DNA from: Thiobacillus denitrificans
Lineage (GTDB): Bacteria; Pseudomonadota; Gammaproteobacteria; Burkholderiales; Thiobacillaceae
Length of the DNA stretch: 44,500 bases
Reading direction: 5' to 3'
Assembly (NCBI GenBank): GCA_002343685.1
Contig: DDRS01000028.1
Coordinates: 1-44,500, forward strand
The notes under the pieces were generated by a model, which saw only the letters and a list, made by a program, of their open reading frames with translations, had not been told where the DNA came from and ran no database searches. This document shows, one piece after another, positions 31,905 to 40,783 of the stretch. The position numbers and the translations under genes were made by a program. Position 1 is the stretch's first letter; each line of letters begins with the position of its first letter.

Positions 31905-33029
31905 ATGCGATCCGCACACAACATCCTCCACCTGGGCATCAAGGAACTGCGCAGCCTCGTGCGCGACCCCATCATGCTTGTTTTGATCGTTTACGCGTTC
32001 ACGTTTTCGATCTACACCGCCGCCACGGCAATGCCGGAAACGCTGCACAAGGCGCCTATCGCCATCGTCGACGAGGACCGCTCTGCGCTTTCCAACCATA
32101 TCATCGACGACTTCTATCCGCCCTATTTCCTGCCGCCAGCCCTGATCACGACAGCCGAGATGGACGCCCGGATGGATGCAGGACTCGACACCTTCGCCCT
32201 GCACATCCCGTCCGGTTTCCAGCGCGATCTCCTCGCGGGGCATAGTCCCGTGCTGCAGCTTAATGTCGATGCCACCCGGATGAGCCAGGGCTTTACCGGC
32301 AGCAGCTATATCCAGGCGATCGTCTCGGGCGAGGTGAATGATTTCATGCGGGGGTATCGTGCCGAAACGGCTCCAGCGGTCGATCTGGTTTTACGGGCAC
32401 GCTTCAACCCCGAGCTGGACAAGTCCTGGTTCGGCGGCATCATGGAGATCATCAGCGCCATCACCATGCTTTCCATCGTCCTCACCGGTGCCGCACTCAT
32501 CCGTGAGCGCGAGCACGGGACGGTGGAACACCTGCTGGTAATGCCGGTGACGCCTTTCGAGATTATGAGCAGCAAGGTATTGGCCATGGCCCTGGTCGTG
32601 CTCGCGGCCTCGTGGTTCTCGTTGACGTTCATTGTCCGCGGCCTGCTTGCAGTCCCCATCGAAGGCTCAGTCGCGCTGTTTTTCGCGGGTGCGACCCTGC
32701 ACCTGTTCGCGACCACGTCCATGGGCATCTTCCTCGCCACCCTCGCCCGCACGATGCCGCAGTTCGGGCTGCTGCTGTTGATGTTCCTGCTGCCGCTGCA
32801 GGTCCTGTCGGGTGGCATGACGCCGCGCGAAAGCATGCCTGACGCCGTCCAGTTCATCATGCAGGCCGCGCCCAACACCCACTTCGTCATGCTCTCCCAG
32901 GCCATTCTCTATCGTGGCGCCGGCCTCGATGTGGTCTGGCCGCAGTTCCTCAGCCTGGCGGCAATCGGTGCGGTCCTGTTCACGCTGGCCCTGGCGCGCT
33001 TCCGTAAAACGCTGGCAACGATGGCATGA
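31905..33029 (+). CDS. ABC-2 type permease (YhhJ-like)
   Basis: A 374-residue membrane protein of the ABC-2 family. It has one N-terminal helix (PIMLVLIVYAFTFSIYTAAT), a large periplasmic domain (KAPIAIVDEDRSALSNHIID onward) and five C-terminal helices, with the characteristic LIREREHGTVEHLLVMPVTP turn. It starts 2 bases after the rbbA stop and should pair with the RbbA permease half. The missing HlyD-type adaptor and the truncated ATPase suggest the exporter is no longer active. The stop overlaps the next gene by 4 bp. Confidence 0.9.
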   Translation: MRSAHNILHLGIKELRSLVRDPIMLVLIVYAFTFSIYTAATAMPETLHKAPIAIVDEDRSALSNHIIDDFYPPYFLPPALITTAEMDARMDAGLDTFALHIPSGFQRDLLAGHSPVLQLNVDATRMSQGFTGSSYIQAIVSGEVNDFMRGYRAETAPAVDLVLRARFNPELDKSWFGGIMEIISAITMLSIVLTGAALIREREHGTVEHLLVMPVTPFEIMSSKVLAMALVVLAASWFSLTFIVRGLLAVPIEGSVALFFAGATLHLFATTSMGIFLATLARTMPQFGLLLLMFLLPLQVLSGGMTPRESMPDAVQFIMQAAPNTHFVMLSQAILYRGAGLDVVWPQFLSLAAIGAVLFTLALARFRKTLATMA

Positions 33030-34261
33030 GTTCGCGCACCGAACAAACTTCGCCTCGTTCGCGCGTCCCGGGCAAATGGCGCGCACTGCCGACCGGCATC
33101 TGGGCACTCGGATTCGGCTCACTGTTCATGGACATATCCTCCGAGATGATCCATAGCCTCCTGCCGGTCTTCATGGTCACCGTACTGGGCGCCTCCATGG
33201 TGACCGTCGGCGTTATCGAAGGGATTGCAGAGGCTACGGCAGCCATCTTGAAAGTGTTCTCGGGTGCGCTGAGCGACTATCTTGGCAAGCGCAAATTCCT
33301 GATGATCCTTGGCTACGGACTCGCGGCATTCACCAAGCCCATTTTTCCGCTGGCCTCGTCGATCGGCTGGGTGTTCACGGCGCGTTTCGTCGATCGCATC
33401 GGCAAAGGCATTCGCGGGGCGCCGCGCGACGCCCTGATTGCCGACATTTCGCCAGCACCATTGCGCGGCGCGGCCTATGGTTTGCGGCAGGCGCTTGATT
33501 CGGCTGGCGCCCTGCTCGGTCCGCTACTGGCGGTGGTCTTCATGATATGGCTTGCCGATGACATCCGTGCGGTGATGTGGATAGCCGTGGTGCCAGCCTT
33601 CATTGCGGTGGCACTGCTCATGATTTACGTACGCGACCCTGAGCGCACGCATGCAACCGGCGACGTAAAATCCCCACTCGCACGGGCCAACATCAAGCGC
33701 CTGCCGCTGCGCTACTGGCTGGTTGTGCTGTTGGGGGCGGTCTTTACGCTCGCCCGCTTCAGCGACGCCTTTCTGGTGCTGCGGGCACAGGACATTGGCC
33801 TCGCGCTCGGCTATGTGCCGGTGGTCATGGTCGTGATGAACGTTTTCTATGCCGGCGCCGCCTATCCGGCCGGGGCCGCCGCTGACCGCTTCCACCCGCG
33901 CACCTTGTTGCTGATCGGACTCGCGCTGCTCATCGCAGCGGACATGGTGCTGGCCGCAGCCCGAGGCGCACTGGGCGTCTTTGCCGGTGTCGCGCTGTGG
34001 GGCCTGCACATGGCCTTTACCCAGGGCCTGTTGTCGAAACTCGTCGCTGATACGGTTCCGGCGCAATTGCGCGGCACCGGGTTCGGCATCTTCAATCTCG
34101 TCAGCGGCGGTGCGTTACTGCTTGCCAGCGTACTGGCTGGCGTTCTGTGGAGCGCCATCGGACCTGCTGCGACGTTCCTGGCCGGTGCCGGTTTCGCTGC
34201 CCTCGCCGCAATCGGGCTCTTGGCTGTGGACGCTGGACATCGCAATCGAGACAAGGAATGA
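33026..34261 (+). CDS. Major facilitator superfamily transporter
   Basis: A 411-residue carrier with about 12 helices. The MFS signature loop between helices 2 and 3 is present (GALSDYLGKRKFLMILGYGL) and also RIGKGIRGAPRDALIADISP, which marks a family of uncharacterised MFS proteins close to the YfmO/quinolone-resistance-like carriers. ATG overlaps the permease stop (ATGA), so it belongs to the same operon. Substrate unknown. The start follows a hydrophilic N-terminus with several arginines. Confidence 0.9.
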   Translation: MSSRTEQTSPRSRVPGKWRALPTGIWALGFGSLFMDISSEMIHSLLPVFMVTVLGASMVTVGVIEGIAEATAAILKVFSGALSDYLGKRKFLMILGYGLAAFTKPIFPLASSIGWVFTARFVDRIGKGIRGAPRDALIADISPAPLRGAAYGLRQALDSAGALLGPLLAVVFMIWLADDIRAVMWIAVVPAFIAVALLMIYVRDPERTHATGDVKSPLARANIKRLPLRYWLVVLLGAVFTLARFSDAFLVLRAQDIGLALGYVPVVMVVMNVFYAGAAYPAGAAADRFHPRTLLLIGLALLIAADMVLAAARGALGVFAGVALWGLHMAFTQGLLSKLVADTVPAQLRGTGFGIFNLVSGGALLLASVLAGVLWSAIGPAATFLAGAGFAALAAIGLLAVDAGHRNRDKE

Positions 34262-34322
34262 TATGGGCAGACCTGTTCTCCCTGCACCCGGCGCGATCCC
34301 TCATAACACTGGCAACGATGGC

Positions 34323-35318
34323 ATGAAAAGAATAGTCGGACTCATAGCGTGGCTTGTTATCGAGGGCGCCAGCCCGGCTGTGGCCTGGTCGGTGGAACCG
34401 GAAAAGACCGGGACGCTGAGCTTCGTACTCGAAAACGACATGTTCCAGGGGAGCGACAGCCACTACACGAACGGCGTGCGGGTGGTCTGGGTACCGGGAC
34501 CGGATGCCTCCACACAGGAATGGGCCATCAAACTGGCCCGCCTCGTGCCGTGGTTCCCCGAGCAAGGCGAGGTTCGCCATGGCTATGCCTTCGGCCAAAG
34601 CATGTTCGTGCCGAGTGATATCACCATCGCAGATCCGCCCCCGGGGGAACGCCCCTATGCAGGCTGGCTGTATGGGACGGTGGGCCTGGGCGTGGAGTCG
34701 GGCAAGCAGCTCGACCAGTTCGGCATCACCCTCGGCGTGGTCGGCCCGGCCTCTCTGGCCGAGCAGAGCCAGAAATTCATCCACAATGTTGTCGGGTCTA
34801 ATGAACCACGCGGCTGGGACACCCAGCTCCGCAATGAGCCGGGTGTCATCCTGACCTACCAGCGCAGCTGGCGGGAATTCGCGACCACGACCTTCCTGGG
34901 GAACCAGTTGGACTTCACGCCCCACGCAGGGGCCGCACTCGGCAACGTGTTCACCTATGCCAATGCAGGCGTCACGCTGCGTTACGGTAAACGACTGCCC
35001 AGCGACTACGGGCCGCCGCGCATCCAGCCCGGCTTGCCGGGCTCGGCAGCCTTCGCCCCGGTGTCCGATTTCGGCTGGTACCTGTTTGCCGGTGTCGAAG
35101 GACGCGCGATTGCCCACAACATCTTTCTCGACGGCAACACCTTCCGCGACAGCCGCAGCGTGGACAAAAAACCCCTGGTCGGCGACCTGCAGTTCGGCCT
35201 GGTACTGGACTGGTCCGATATTCGTTTCAGTTACACCCACATACTGCGCACGCGCGAGTTCCGAACCCAGGAGAAATTCGACGGCTTTGGCGCGCTCAGC
35301 GTATCGATAAAGTTTTAA
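34323..35318 (+). CDS. lpxR: LpxR-type lipid A 3'-O-deacylase (DUF2219)
   Basis: A 331-residue outer membrane enzyme that removes the 3'-acyloxyacyl group from lipid A. The signal peptide (KRIVGLIAWLVIEGASPAVA) is followed by the conserved FVLENDMFQGSDSHYTNGVR, containing the family's Asn-Asp pair and the DxxYTNG motif, then the beta-barrel strands (YAGWLYGTVGLGVESGK, GWDTQLRNEPGVILTYQRSW) and the C-terminal Phe (SVSIKF) for barrel insertion. The ATG at 34323 is preferred over one at 34262, which lacks a signal. Placed after an MFS gene with 61 bp between them. Confidence 0.88.
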   Translation: MKRIVGLIAWLVIEGASPAVAWSVEPEKTGTLSFVLENDMFQGSDSHYTNGVRVVWVPGPDASTQEWAIKLARLVPWFPEQGEVRHGYAFGQSMFVPSDITIADPPPGERPYAGWLYGTVGLGVESGKQLDQFGITLGVVGPASLAEQSQKFIHNVVGSNEPRGWDTQLRNEPGVILTYQRSWREFATTTFLGNQLDFTPHAGAALGNVFTYANAGVTLRYGKRLPSDYGPPRIQPGLPGSAAFAPVSDFGWYLFAGVEGRAIAHNIFLDGNTFRDSRSVDKKPLVGDLQFGLVLDWSDIRFSYTHILRTREFRTQEKFDGFGALSVSIKF

Positions 35319-35831
35319 GCCATCCTGCACCGTGGAGCGTAAATTGCCCCACAAACCATCGAAGAAAAAACCACGGTATGGCTGTGCAGATGGCTCTCGG
35401 CTGAGAGCCCCCAAAAAAACCGCACTTCAATCGGCTCGGAGTTATCGGAAAAGCAGGGGCGATTCAGGAAGGGATTGTTTGTGACAAAGAAAAAATAGCA
35501 CCGACGGCGCTTGTCAGGGAAACCGGGACATCAAGAACGTCCTGAGTGAGCTCGCGACTATCCCGGCGGATATCCGACCGGGGGTGCCAATCCGCTTCCA
35601 GCCGCAATGGGAGGCCTTGCCGACGGCCCCGGAGCCTGAGCTTGGGCGTTGACGATCGGCTTTTGACAGACAATCAGACCTTCTCCGAGATTTACCGGGT
35701 CGTTCGTTCCTGGCCGAACGCAGAAGCTCAAGGCCGACATCCACTACGATTCGCGCCTGCGTCTGCTATCAGGAAAGACGTACTTCCCGACCCTGAAGAG
35801 GCCTTCAGTCGTCTGATTTGTGACTGCGACA

Positions 35832-35868
35832 CGGCATCCTCCTAAACGAATCGTGCAGGAGGATGCCG
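35832..35868. terminator. Large stem-loop upstream of the marR promoter
   Basis: CGGCATCCTCCT and AGGAGGATGCCG form perfect 12-bp arms around a 13-base loop. No T-run follows on either strand. It lies 17 bp upstream of the -35 box and may insulate the marR operon, or be part of a small mobile repeat. Confidence 0.4.
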
Positions 35869-35884
35869 GCTAAACGCTGGCCTC

Positions 35885-35913
35885 TTGTCACACTAGCAAG
35901 CCACCAATATAAT
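35885..35913 (+). promoter_or_regulatory. Sigma-70 promoter of the marR-emrAB operon
   Basis: TTGTCA at 35885-35890 and TATAAT at 35908-35913 are separated by 17 bp, a near-consensus housekeeping promoter. It points at the MarR gene 30 bp downstream. Confidence 0.7.
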
Positions 35914-35930
35914 AAGTACTGCTTACTATA
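35912..35930. promoter_or_regulatory. MarR operator candidate
   Basis: An imperfect palindrome, ATAAGTACTGCTTACTATA, lies across the -10 end and the expected transcription start. MarR proteins bind AT-rich palindromes of this size, so self-repression is likely; the arms (AGTA...TACT) are short. Confidence 0.45.
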
Positions 35931-35943
35931 AGAGCGGTGACTC

Positions 35944-36372
35944 GTGGAATTGCGACAAGACAGTCTCGGCTTTCTGCTGACGGATGTTTCCCGCCTGATG
36001 CGTCGGGCCTTCCAGCAACGCCTGGAAGGAAGCTCTCTCACACTGGCGCAGGCGCGTGCACTCGTTTACGTCTCTCGCCATGAGGGTGTTCGCCAGGTCG
36101 ATTTGGCGGAAATGCTGGAAGTCCAACCCATCACGCTCGCCCGTTTGATTGACCAGCTCACGGATGCCGGTTTAGTCGAACGTCGCCCTGATCCCAACGA
36201 TCGGCGGGCATATCGGGTGTTTCTGACGCCTGCCGCCGCCCCCCATCTGGCCGCAATCGAGCAGGTCGCAGCGGTGATCCGGACGGTCGCTCTGCACGAT
36301 CTGGACAAGCAGCAAGCCGCCACGCTCCTCCTCGCCTTGAACAAGATGCGCGACAACCTGGCCTCACGCTAA
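35944..36372 (+). CDS. MarR family regulator of the efflux operon
   Basis: A 142-residue winged-helix repressor starting with GTG. The family motif is clear: RQVDLAEMLEVQPITLARLI followed by DQLTDAGLVERRPDPNDRRA and YRVFLT. The position 39 bp in front of emrA and emrB genes and the palindrome over the promoter indicate local repression of the pump, relieved by small aromatic or lipophilic compounds as in the EmrR/MarR group. The inducing compound is unknown. Confidence 0.92.
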   Translation: MELRQDSLGFLLTDVSRLMRRAFQQRLEGSSLTLAQARALVYVSRHEGVRQVDLAEMLEVQPITLARLIDQLTDAGLVERRPDPNDRRAYRVFLTPAAAPHLAAIEQVAAVIRTVALHDLDKQQAATLLLALNKMRDNLASR

Positions 36373-36411
36373 CGCCCTTCAGCAGAACATTTATCCCGGA
36401 GTATTAAGTTC

Positions 36412-37491
36412 ATGAGAGATGTCCCAACCAGTGACGAATCATCTCGCACCGAGGTGGCACGTCCGTCGAAACGCCGCCTGAAACGGCTGGTCCTGCTTGT
36501 CGTGGTGCCGCTGATCGTCGCACTCGTCATCGGGGTCGTGTACCTCAGGAGCGGCCGTTTCGTCGATACCGACAACGCCTACGTCAAGGCCGACATGGTG
36601 CCGGTCAGTGCCGAGGTGTCCGGAACGATCAAGCAGGTGCTGGTCCGGGAAAACCAGTCTGTCGCTGCGGGTCAGCCGCTGTTCCGGATCGACCCGGCGC
36701 CGTTTCAGGTGGCGGTCGCCAAAGCCGAAGCCAAACTGGCGCAGGTGCGCGTCGATCTTGCAGCAACGAAGGCGGGCTTTCGCGAAAAGCAGGCCGAAAT
36801 TGCACTGGCGCAAACCCGCTACGCCTTTGCGCGAAAAGACCAGCAACGACAGGCCGATCTGGTAGCACGCAAATTCATTTCGCCTTCCCGGTTCGACGAC
36901 GCGAAACAAACCACCGACCTCGCCGGGCAACAAATCGGCGCGCTGAATCAGGATCTGAAACGCATCGCGGAAACCCTGGGCGGCAGTGTCGATGCGCCGG
37001 TCGAGCGCCATCCGGCGTATCTCGCCGCGCTGGCCGAACTCGATCAAGCGAAGCTCGATCTGGCGCGCGTCGAAGTACGCGCCTCGTTGCCCGGCACCGT
37101 GAGCAAACCGCCCAAGCCCGGGCAGTTCGTCGCCGCGGGCGCGACGGCGATGGCCCTGGTGGTCAGCGGCCATGCGTGGATCGAGGCCAATTTCACCGAG
37201 ACCGATCTCACCTACGTTCATCCGGGGCAGCCGGTCACGATTCATATCGACACCTACCCCGACGCAGAATGGACAGGCACGGTGGACAGCCTGAGCCCGG
37301 CCACCGGTGCGGAGTTCTCGGTCATCCCCGCGCAGAACGCCACCGGAAACTGGGTCAAGATCGCCCAGCGGGTGGCAGTGCGGATCAGACTCGACGCCGC
37401 GCCGGATCTGCCGCAATTGCGCGCGGGCCTGAGCGCGGTGGTCGAGATCGACACCGGCCATCGGCGTCGCCTGTTCGGATACACGCTCTGA
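36412..37491 (+). CDS. EmrA/HlyD-type membrane fusion protein
   Basis: A 359-residue periplasmic adaptor of a tripartite pump. One N-terminal helix (LVLLVVVPLIVALVIGVVYL) is followed by the two lipoyl halves (DTDNAYVKADMVPVSAEVSG and the later SLPGTVSKPPKPGQFVAAGA) around a coiled-coil hairpin (AEAKLAQVRVDLAATKAGFR onward), and a C-terminal beta-barrel (PGQPVTIHIDTYPDAEWTG). It connects the DHA2 carrier encoded next to an outer membrane channel. No intact outer membrane factor gene is adjacent. Confidence 0.93.
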   Translation: MRDVPTSDESSRTEVARPSKRRLKRLVLLVVVPLIVALVIGVVYLRSGRFVDTDNAYVKADMVPVSAEVSGTIKQVLVRENQSVAAGQPLFRIDPAPFQVAVAKAEAKLAQVRVDLAATKAGFREKQAEIALAQTRYAFARKDQQRQADLVARKFISPSRFDDAKQTTDLAGQQIGALNQDLKRIAETLGGSVDAPVERHPAYLAALAELDQAKLDLARVEVRASLPGTVSKPPKPGQFVAAGATAMALVVSGHAWIEANFTETDLTYVHPGQPVTIHIDTYPDAEWTGTVDSLSPATGAEFSVIPAQNATGNWVKIAQRVAVRIRLDAAPDLPQLRAGLSAVVEIDTGHRRRLFGYTL

Positions 37492-37501
37492 GGCCGCGCG
37501 C

Positions 37502-39049
37502 ATGAACGCGCCTGCGGCAGCCGTCCAACCGGAAAGCGCCAAGCGCATCTGGGTCGCCATGTCGGTGATGCTGGCGACCATCATGCAAGCGCTGGACACC
37601 ACCATCGCGAATGTGGCCTTGCCTCACATGCAGGGCGCGATGGGCGCGACCCAGGATCAGATTTCCTGGGTGCTCACGTCCTACATTGTGGCAGCGGCCA
37701 TCTTCATGCCGCTGACCGGATTTCTCACTGCGCGCTGGGGGCGCAAGCGCGTCTTCATGTGGTCAGTGGTCGGCTTCACGCTGGCGTCGATGCTGTGCGG
37801 CGCGGCGCAAACCCTCCCCGAGATCGTGTTGTTCCGTCTGCTGCAGGGGATTTTTGGCGCAAGTCTGGTGCCGCTGTCACAGGCCGTGCTGCTCGACACC
37901 TACCCGCCCGAACAACACGGCAAAGCCATGGCGATGTGGGGCGTGGGCGTGATGGTGGGGCCGATCCTCGGACCCACGCTTGGAGGCTGGCTGACCGAGT
38001 ACTACAACTGGCGCTGGGTGTTTTACATCAACCTGCCGTTTGGCGTGCTGGCCTGGCTCGGGCTCGCGGCCTTCGTGCGCGAAACGCCCATCGACCGCAC
38101 CCGGCGGTTCGATCTGCTCGGCTTCGCACTGCTGAGCCTGGGCATCGGCGCGCTGCAAATGATGCTGGATCGCGGGCAATCGCTGGACTGGTTCGCCAAC
38201 CCGGAAATCGTCGTCGAGGCCCTGCTTGCGGGCCTGGCGCTGTATCTCTTTGTCGCCCACATGTTCACTCACGACCACCCATTCATCGAGCCGGGGCTGT
38301 TCAAGGATCGCAACTTCAGCGTCGGCCTTGTGCTTATCTTCATCGTCGGCATCATTTTGCTCGCCACCATGGCCTTGCTTCCGCCGTTCATGCAAAGCCT
38401 GTTGGGATTCCCTGTGATCGATGTCGGCTATCTGCTGGCTCCGCGCGGCGTGGGTACCATGATCGCCATGATGATGGTAGGCAAACTCTCGGGGCGGCTG
38501 GATGTGCGCTACATGATTTTTTTCGGCCTCATCCTGACCAGCCTGTCGCTGTGGGAAATGACCCTGTTCAATGCAAACATTGATGGTTGGGACATCGTGC
38601 GCACCGGCGTCACGCAGGGGTTTGGCCTCGGCTTCATCTTCGTGCCGCTGTCCACCATCACCTTCGCTTCGCTGGCGGCGCGCTACCGCAATGAGGGCAC
38701 GGCGCTGTTCAGCCTGATGCGCAACATCGGCAGCAGCATCGGCATCTCGGTGGTGATGACTTATCTGGCGCAACGCACGCAAGCCAATCATGCCGCATTC
38801 GCCGACTACATCAATCCGTTCAATCTGGCGCTCAGGCAGGCGGTCGAAGCAGATGCCTACAACCTGACCACACCCCAGGGACTTGCGGCAATCAACGGCG
38901 AGGTGACGCGGCAAGCCGCCATGCTGGCCTATTTGCAAGACTTCAGACTGATGATGTGGATCACGCTGATCGCGATCCCGCTGGTTGTGCTACTGCGGGC
39001 GCCGGTCAAGCAGGCTGCCGCGAGCGGGGCGCACGCGGCAATAGACTGA
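37502..39049 (+). CDS. EmrB/QacA-type DHA2 drug:proton antiporter
   Basis: A 515-residue, 14-helix MFS carrier of the DHA2 family. Typical sequences are ALDTTIANVALPHMQGAMGA, the helix 1 motif with Asp, the loop GFLTARWGRKRVFMWSVVGF, and motif C in GVGVMVGPILGPTLGGWLTE. It follows the adaptor gene by 10 bp and forms the inner membrane part of an EmrAB-like exporter. Substrates are unknown; the family exports uncouplers and other lipophilic toxins. Confidence 0.94.
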   Translation: MNAPAAAVQPESAKRIWVAMSVMLATIMQALDTTIANVALPHMQGAMGATQDQISWVLTSYIVAAAIFMPLTGFLTARWGRKRVFMWSVVGFTLASMLCGAAQTLPEIVLFRLLQGIFGASLVPLSQAVLLDTYPPEQHGKAMAMWGVGVMVGPILGPTLGGWLTEYYNWRWVFYINLPFGVLAWLGLAAFVRETPIDRTRRFDLLGFALLSLGIGALQMMLDRGQSLDWFANPEIVVEALLAGLALYLFVAHMFTHDHPFIEPGLFKDRNFSVGLVLIFIVGIILLATMALLPPFMQSLLGFPVIDVGYLLAPRGVGTMIAMMMVGKLSGRLDVRYMIFFGLILTSLSLWEMTLFNANIDGWDIVRTGVTQGFGLGFIFVPLSTITFASLAARYRNEGTALFSLMRNIGSSIGISVVMTYLAQRTQANHAAFADYINPFNLALRQAVEADAYNLTTPQGLAAINGEVTRQAAMLAYLQDFRLMMWITLIAIPLVVLLRAPVKQAAASGAHAAID

Positions 39050-39130
39050 CTGAAGCACGGTTGGGCAGTATGAGCAGCTATGCCCGCCCGATTGCTCAAA
39101 CGCTTACAATGCTATCGGAGGAAGATGCAC

Positions 39131-39598
39131 ATGTTCCAGACCATTATTTTTGCCTACGACGGCAGCGCCGAGTGCCAGGACGCGCTCGAGGAAGGGATCG
39201 CCCTGGCAAGCCGCTTCAACGCCCGCTGTCATCTGCTGGCGGTCATTCCGCCGCCGCCCGCCATGGCTTTGGCGAACGGTCCGCTGCCCGGCGAATACAT
39301 CGAGGAACAGCAAGCTCGCGTCAATGCCATTCTCGAGACAGGGCTCGCGCGCCTGCGCCAGGCCGGGGTGGAAGCGACAGGCATCCTGAGGACGGACGAA
39401 TCGTCTGTCGAAGCCATCGGAGCTGTCGCCCATGAGACCGGTGCCGATCTTGTCGTCGTCGGCCATCACCAACGCTCGGCCCTCGACCGCTGGTGGCGCG
39501 GCTCGGTCGGCCACTCTCTGCTGGATCATCTGCCATGCAGTCTGCTTGTTTCCATGCCGGGTGGCATGGTGATGAAGGCGGACGCCAAAGGCATATAG
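39131..39598 (+). CDS. Universal stress protein (UspA family)
   Basis: A 155-residue UspA domain protein. It opens FQTIIFAYDGSAECQDALEE and ends with the nucleotide-binding pattern VVVGHHQRSALDRWWRGSVG, HSLLDHLPCSLLV, a GxxG-like loop of the ATP-binding type. The ATG at 39131 is 8 bases after GGAGGA; an ATG two codons earlier is too close to that site. It is 81 bp downstream of the emrB gene on the same strand and may be cotranscribed. Confidence 0.9.
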   Translation: MFQTIIFAYDGSAECQDALEEGIALASRFNARCHLLAVIPPPPAMALANGPLPGEYIEEQQARVNAILETGLARLRQAGVEATGILRTDESSVEAIGAVAHETGADLVVVGHHQRSALDRWWRGSVGHSLLDHLPCSLLVSMPGGMVMKADAKGI

Positions 39599-39889
39599 CA
39601 CGCCGCCTGACTGGCGCGACCGCATGGGGATTCAGGGCATCAACTGAAAATTGCCTGGACCCAAGCCTTGGTGAGTTCCCCGGGATGGTCGGGAACTTGC
39701 CTCGATGAATTGATTGGCGAGGCTGTCCTTCCGGGCGTCACTCACCTGTCGTCGAGTGGCACAGCCAAGCAAATGGAACCGCTTCTCCTGGTGTGTGAGT
39801 GGCTCGCACTTTTCACGCTACCCGATTCACTCATCATGTCCGCCCGAATCCAGACAATGGTGCGGTTGGAATTAGAGTCTACCGAACTA
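39599..39889. other. Intergenic region without visible features
   Basis: About 290 bases between the universal stress gene and the MITE. No frame has coding character, and no clear terminator or RNA is seen. Its last five bases are one copy of the MITE target duplication. Confidence 0.5.
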
Positions 39890-40162
39890 AGGGCTCGTTA
39901 ATGAATAAATTGGGCATACGTTGCTTCGTATTCGGGATGGATGCAAGGCGCGAGGCGCAGCGAATGGTCGTTCCATTCGCAAGCCTTGCAACGCCGCAGA
40001 CGCCCGAATACGCAGCAACCCTCCGGGCTGGGGTCGCTTTTGGCGCATCCCGGTGTTGCAAGCCGCTTGTTGTGAGTGACACAACCGCGCGTCTTGCGCC
40101 TAGGGCTGCACCTAAAGCGACCCCAGCGTATGCCCAATTTATTCATTAACGAGCCCTAACTA
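39885..40162. mobile_element. 268-bp MITE with 5-bp target duplication
   Basis: The element spans 39890-40157. Its ends are perfect 31-bp inverted repeats (39890-39920 and 40127-40157, beginning AGGGCTCGTTAATGAATAAA). The flanking AACTA at 39885-39889 and 40158-40162 is the target duplication. Inside are two large hairpins that start right at the terminal repeats: 39921-39936 with 40003-40018, containing a further 8-bp stem at 39960-39980, and 40028-40040 with 40114-40126. No transposase frame is present, so it must be moved in trans by a transposase that makes 5-bp duplications. The right copy of AACTA touches the stop codon of the mocA gene. The parental insertion sequence is not recognised. 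Confidence 0.9.
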
Positions 40163-40783
40163 CTATAGCTTCACGGTTTTCATGCCAGGAGTATCGATGC
40201 GAATGGAGAAAGCGTCTTCTAAGCCGCTGAGATCGGATGGGGTGTCGATGTCGGCGAAAATGCCGGGATCCTCGCATTCAAGCATCTGAATCCGCCCGGC
40301 ATGGGCGGCGAGCAAAGGGTGCGCGCCCTGGTCGCTGCTGAGTTGGGCGAGGTCGTGGAAAAATGCTCGCGCAAAACCGACCGGGTGGCCGCGCCGTCCC
40401 TGGTAGCGGGGTGCCGCGATCGGCGCGCCGGCTCGAAGCAGGCTGGCTACGCCGTGGATGGTGTCATGCTGGATGAACGGCATGTCGGCCAGGGCGATCA
40501 GCCATCCGTCCTCGTCCTGCGCGGCAGTCACGCCGAAAGCAAGGCTGGTTCCCATGCCGGTTTCTGCTCCGGGACAGAATGCCACCTGCATCCCTTCCGC
40601 TTCCAGTAGATGCGCAAGCTGCCGATCTGACGGACGCAGCACCGCAACGCCATGATCAACGCCGCTTAGCAGGTTGCGCGCCGCCTGTACGCCGACCGGG
40701 GTGCCGTCGGCCAGGGGGAACAACAGTTTGTCGCCGCCAAAGCGCGTTCCAGTACCCGCCGCCAGCAGAATGCCGACGATCAT
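40163..40783 (-). CDS. mocA: MocA/MobA-like molybdenum cofactor cytidylyltransferase
   Basis: A 206-residue nucleotidyltransferase. The N-terminal motif GILLAAGTGTRFGGDKLLFP is the nucleotide-binding loop of the MobA/MocA family, and LIALADMPFIQHDTI is the metal-binding region with the DMP triad. MocA makes MCD, the cytosine dinucleotide form of the cofactor used by the molybdenum hydroxylase encoded upstream. It overlaps the XdhC gene by 4 bp (ATGA) and is the last gene of the operon. The MITE lies directly after its stop. Confidence 0.9.
   Translation of the reverse strand: MIVGILLAAGTGTRFGGDKLLFPLADGTPVGVQAARNLLSGVDHGVAVLRPSDRQLAHLLEAEGMQVAFCPGAETGMGTSLAFGVTAAQDEDGWLIALADMPFIQHDTIHGVASLLRAGAPIAAPRYQGRRGHPVGFARAFFHDLAQLSSDQGAHPLLAAHAGRIQMLECEDPGIFADIDTPSDLSGLEDAFSIRIDTPGMKTVKL

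Larger units (their letters stand above)
35319..35943. other. Intergenic region without a recognisable gene
   Basis: About 600 bases. Several short frames are open on both strands but none shows coding character, a good ribosome site or a known motif; a degenerate gene is possible around 35510-35660. It includes a stem-loop near 35391-35408 without T-run, the large hairpin at 35832-35868 and the promoter of the marR operon. Confidence 0.5.

Noticed and set aside
35391..35416. Stem-loop GGCTCTC/GAGAGCC followed by an A-run
   Set aside because: The A-run is on the wrong side for a plus-strand terminator, and no minus-strand gene ends there.
35510..35845. Short frames between lpxR and marR
   Set aside because: No coding character, start signal or family match; kept as a possible degenerate remnant only.
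37877..38938. Minus-strand frame of 353 codons opposite the EmrB gene
   Set aside because: His/Gln/Glu-rich antisense shadow of a membrane protein gene; no ribosome site or motif.
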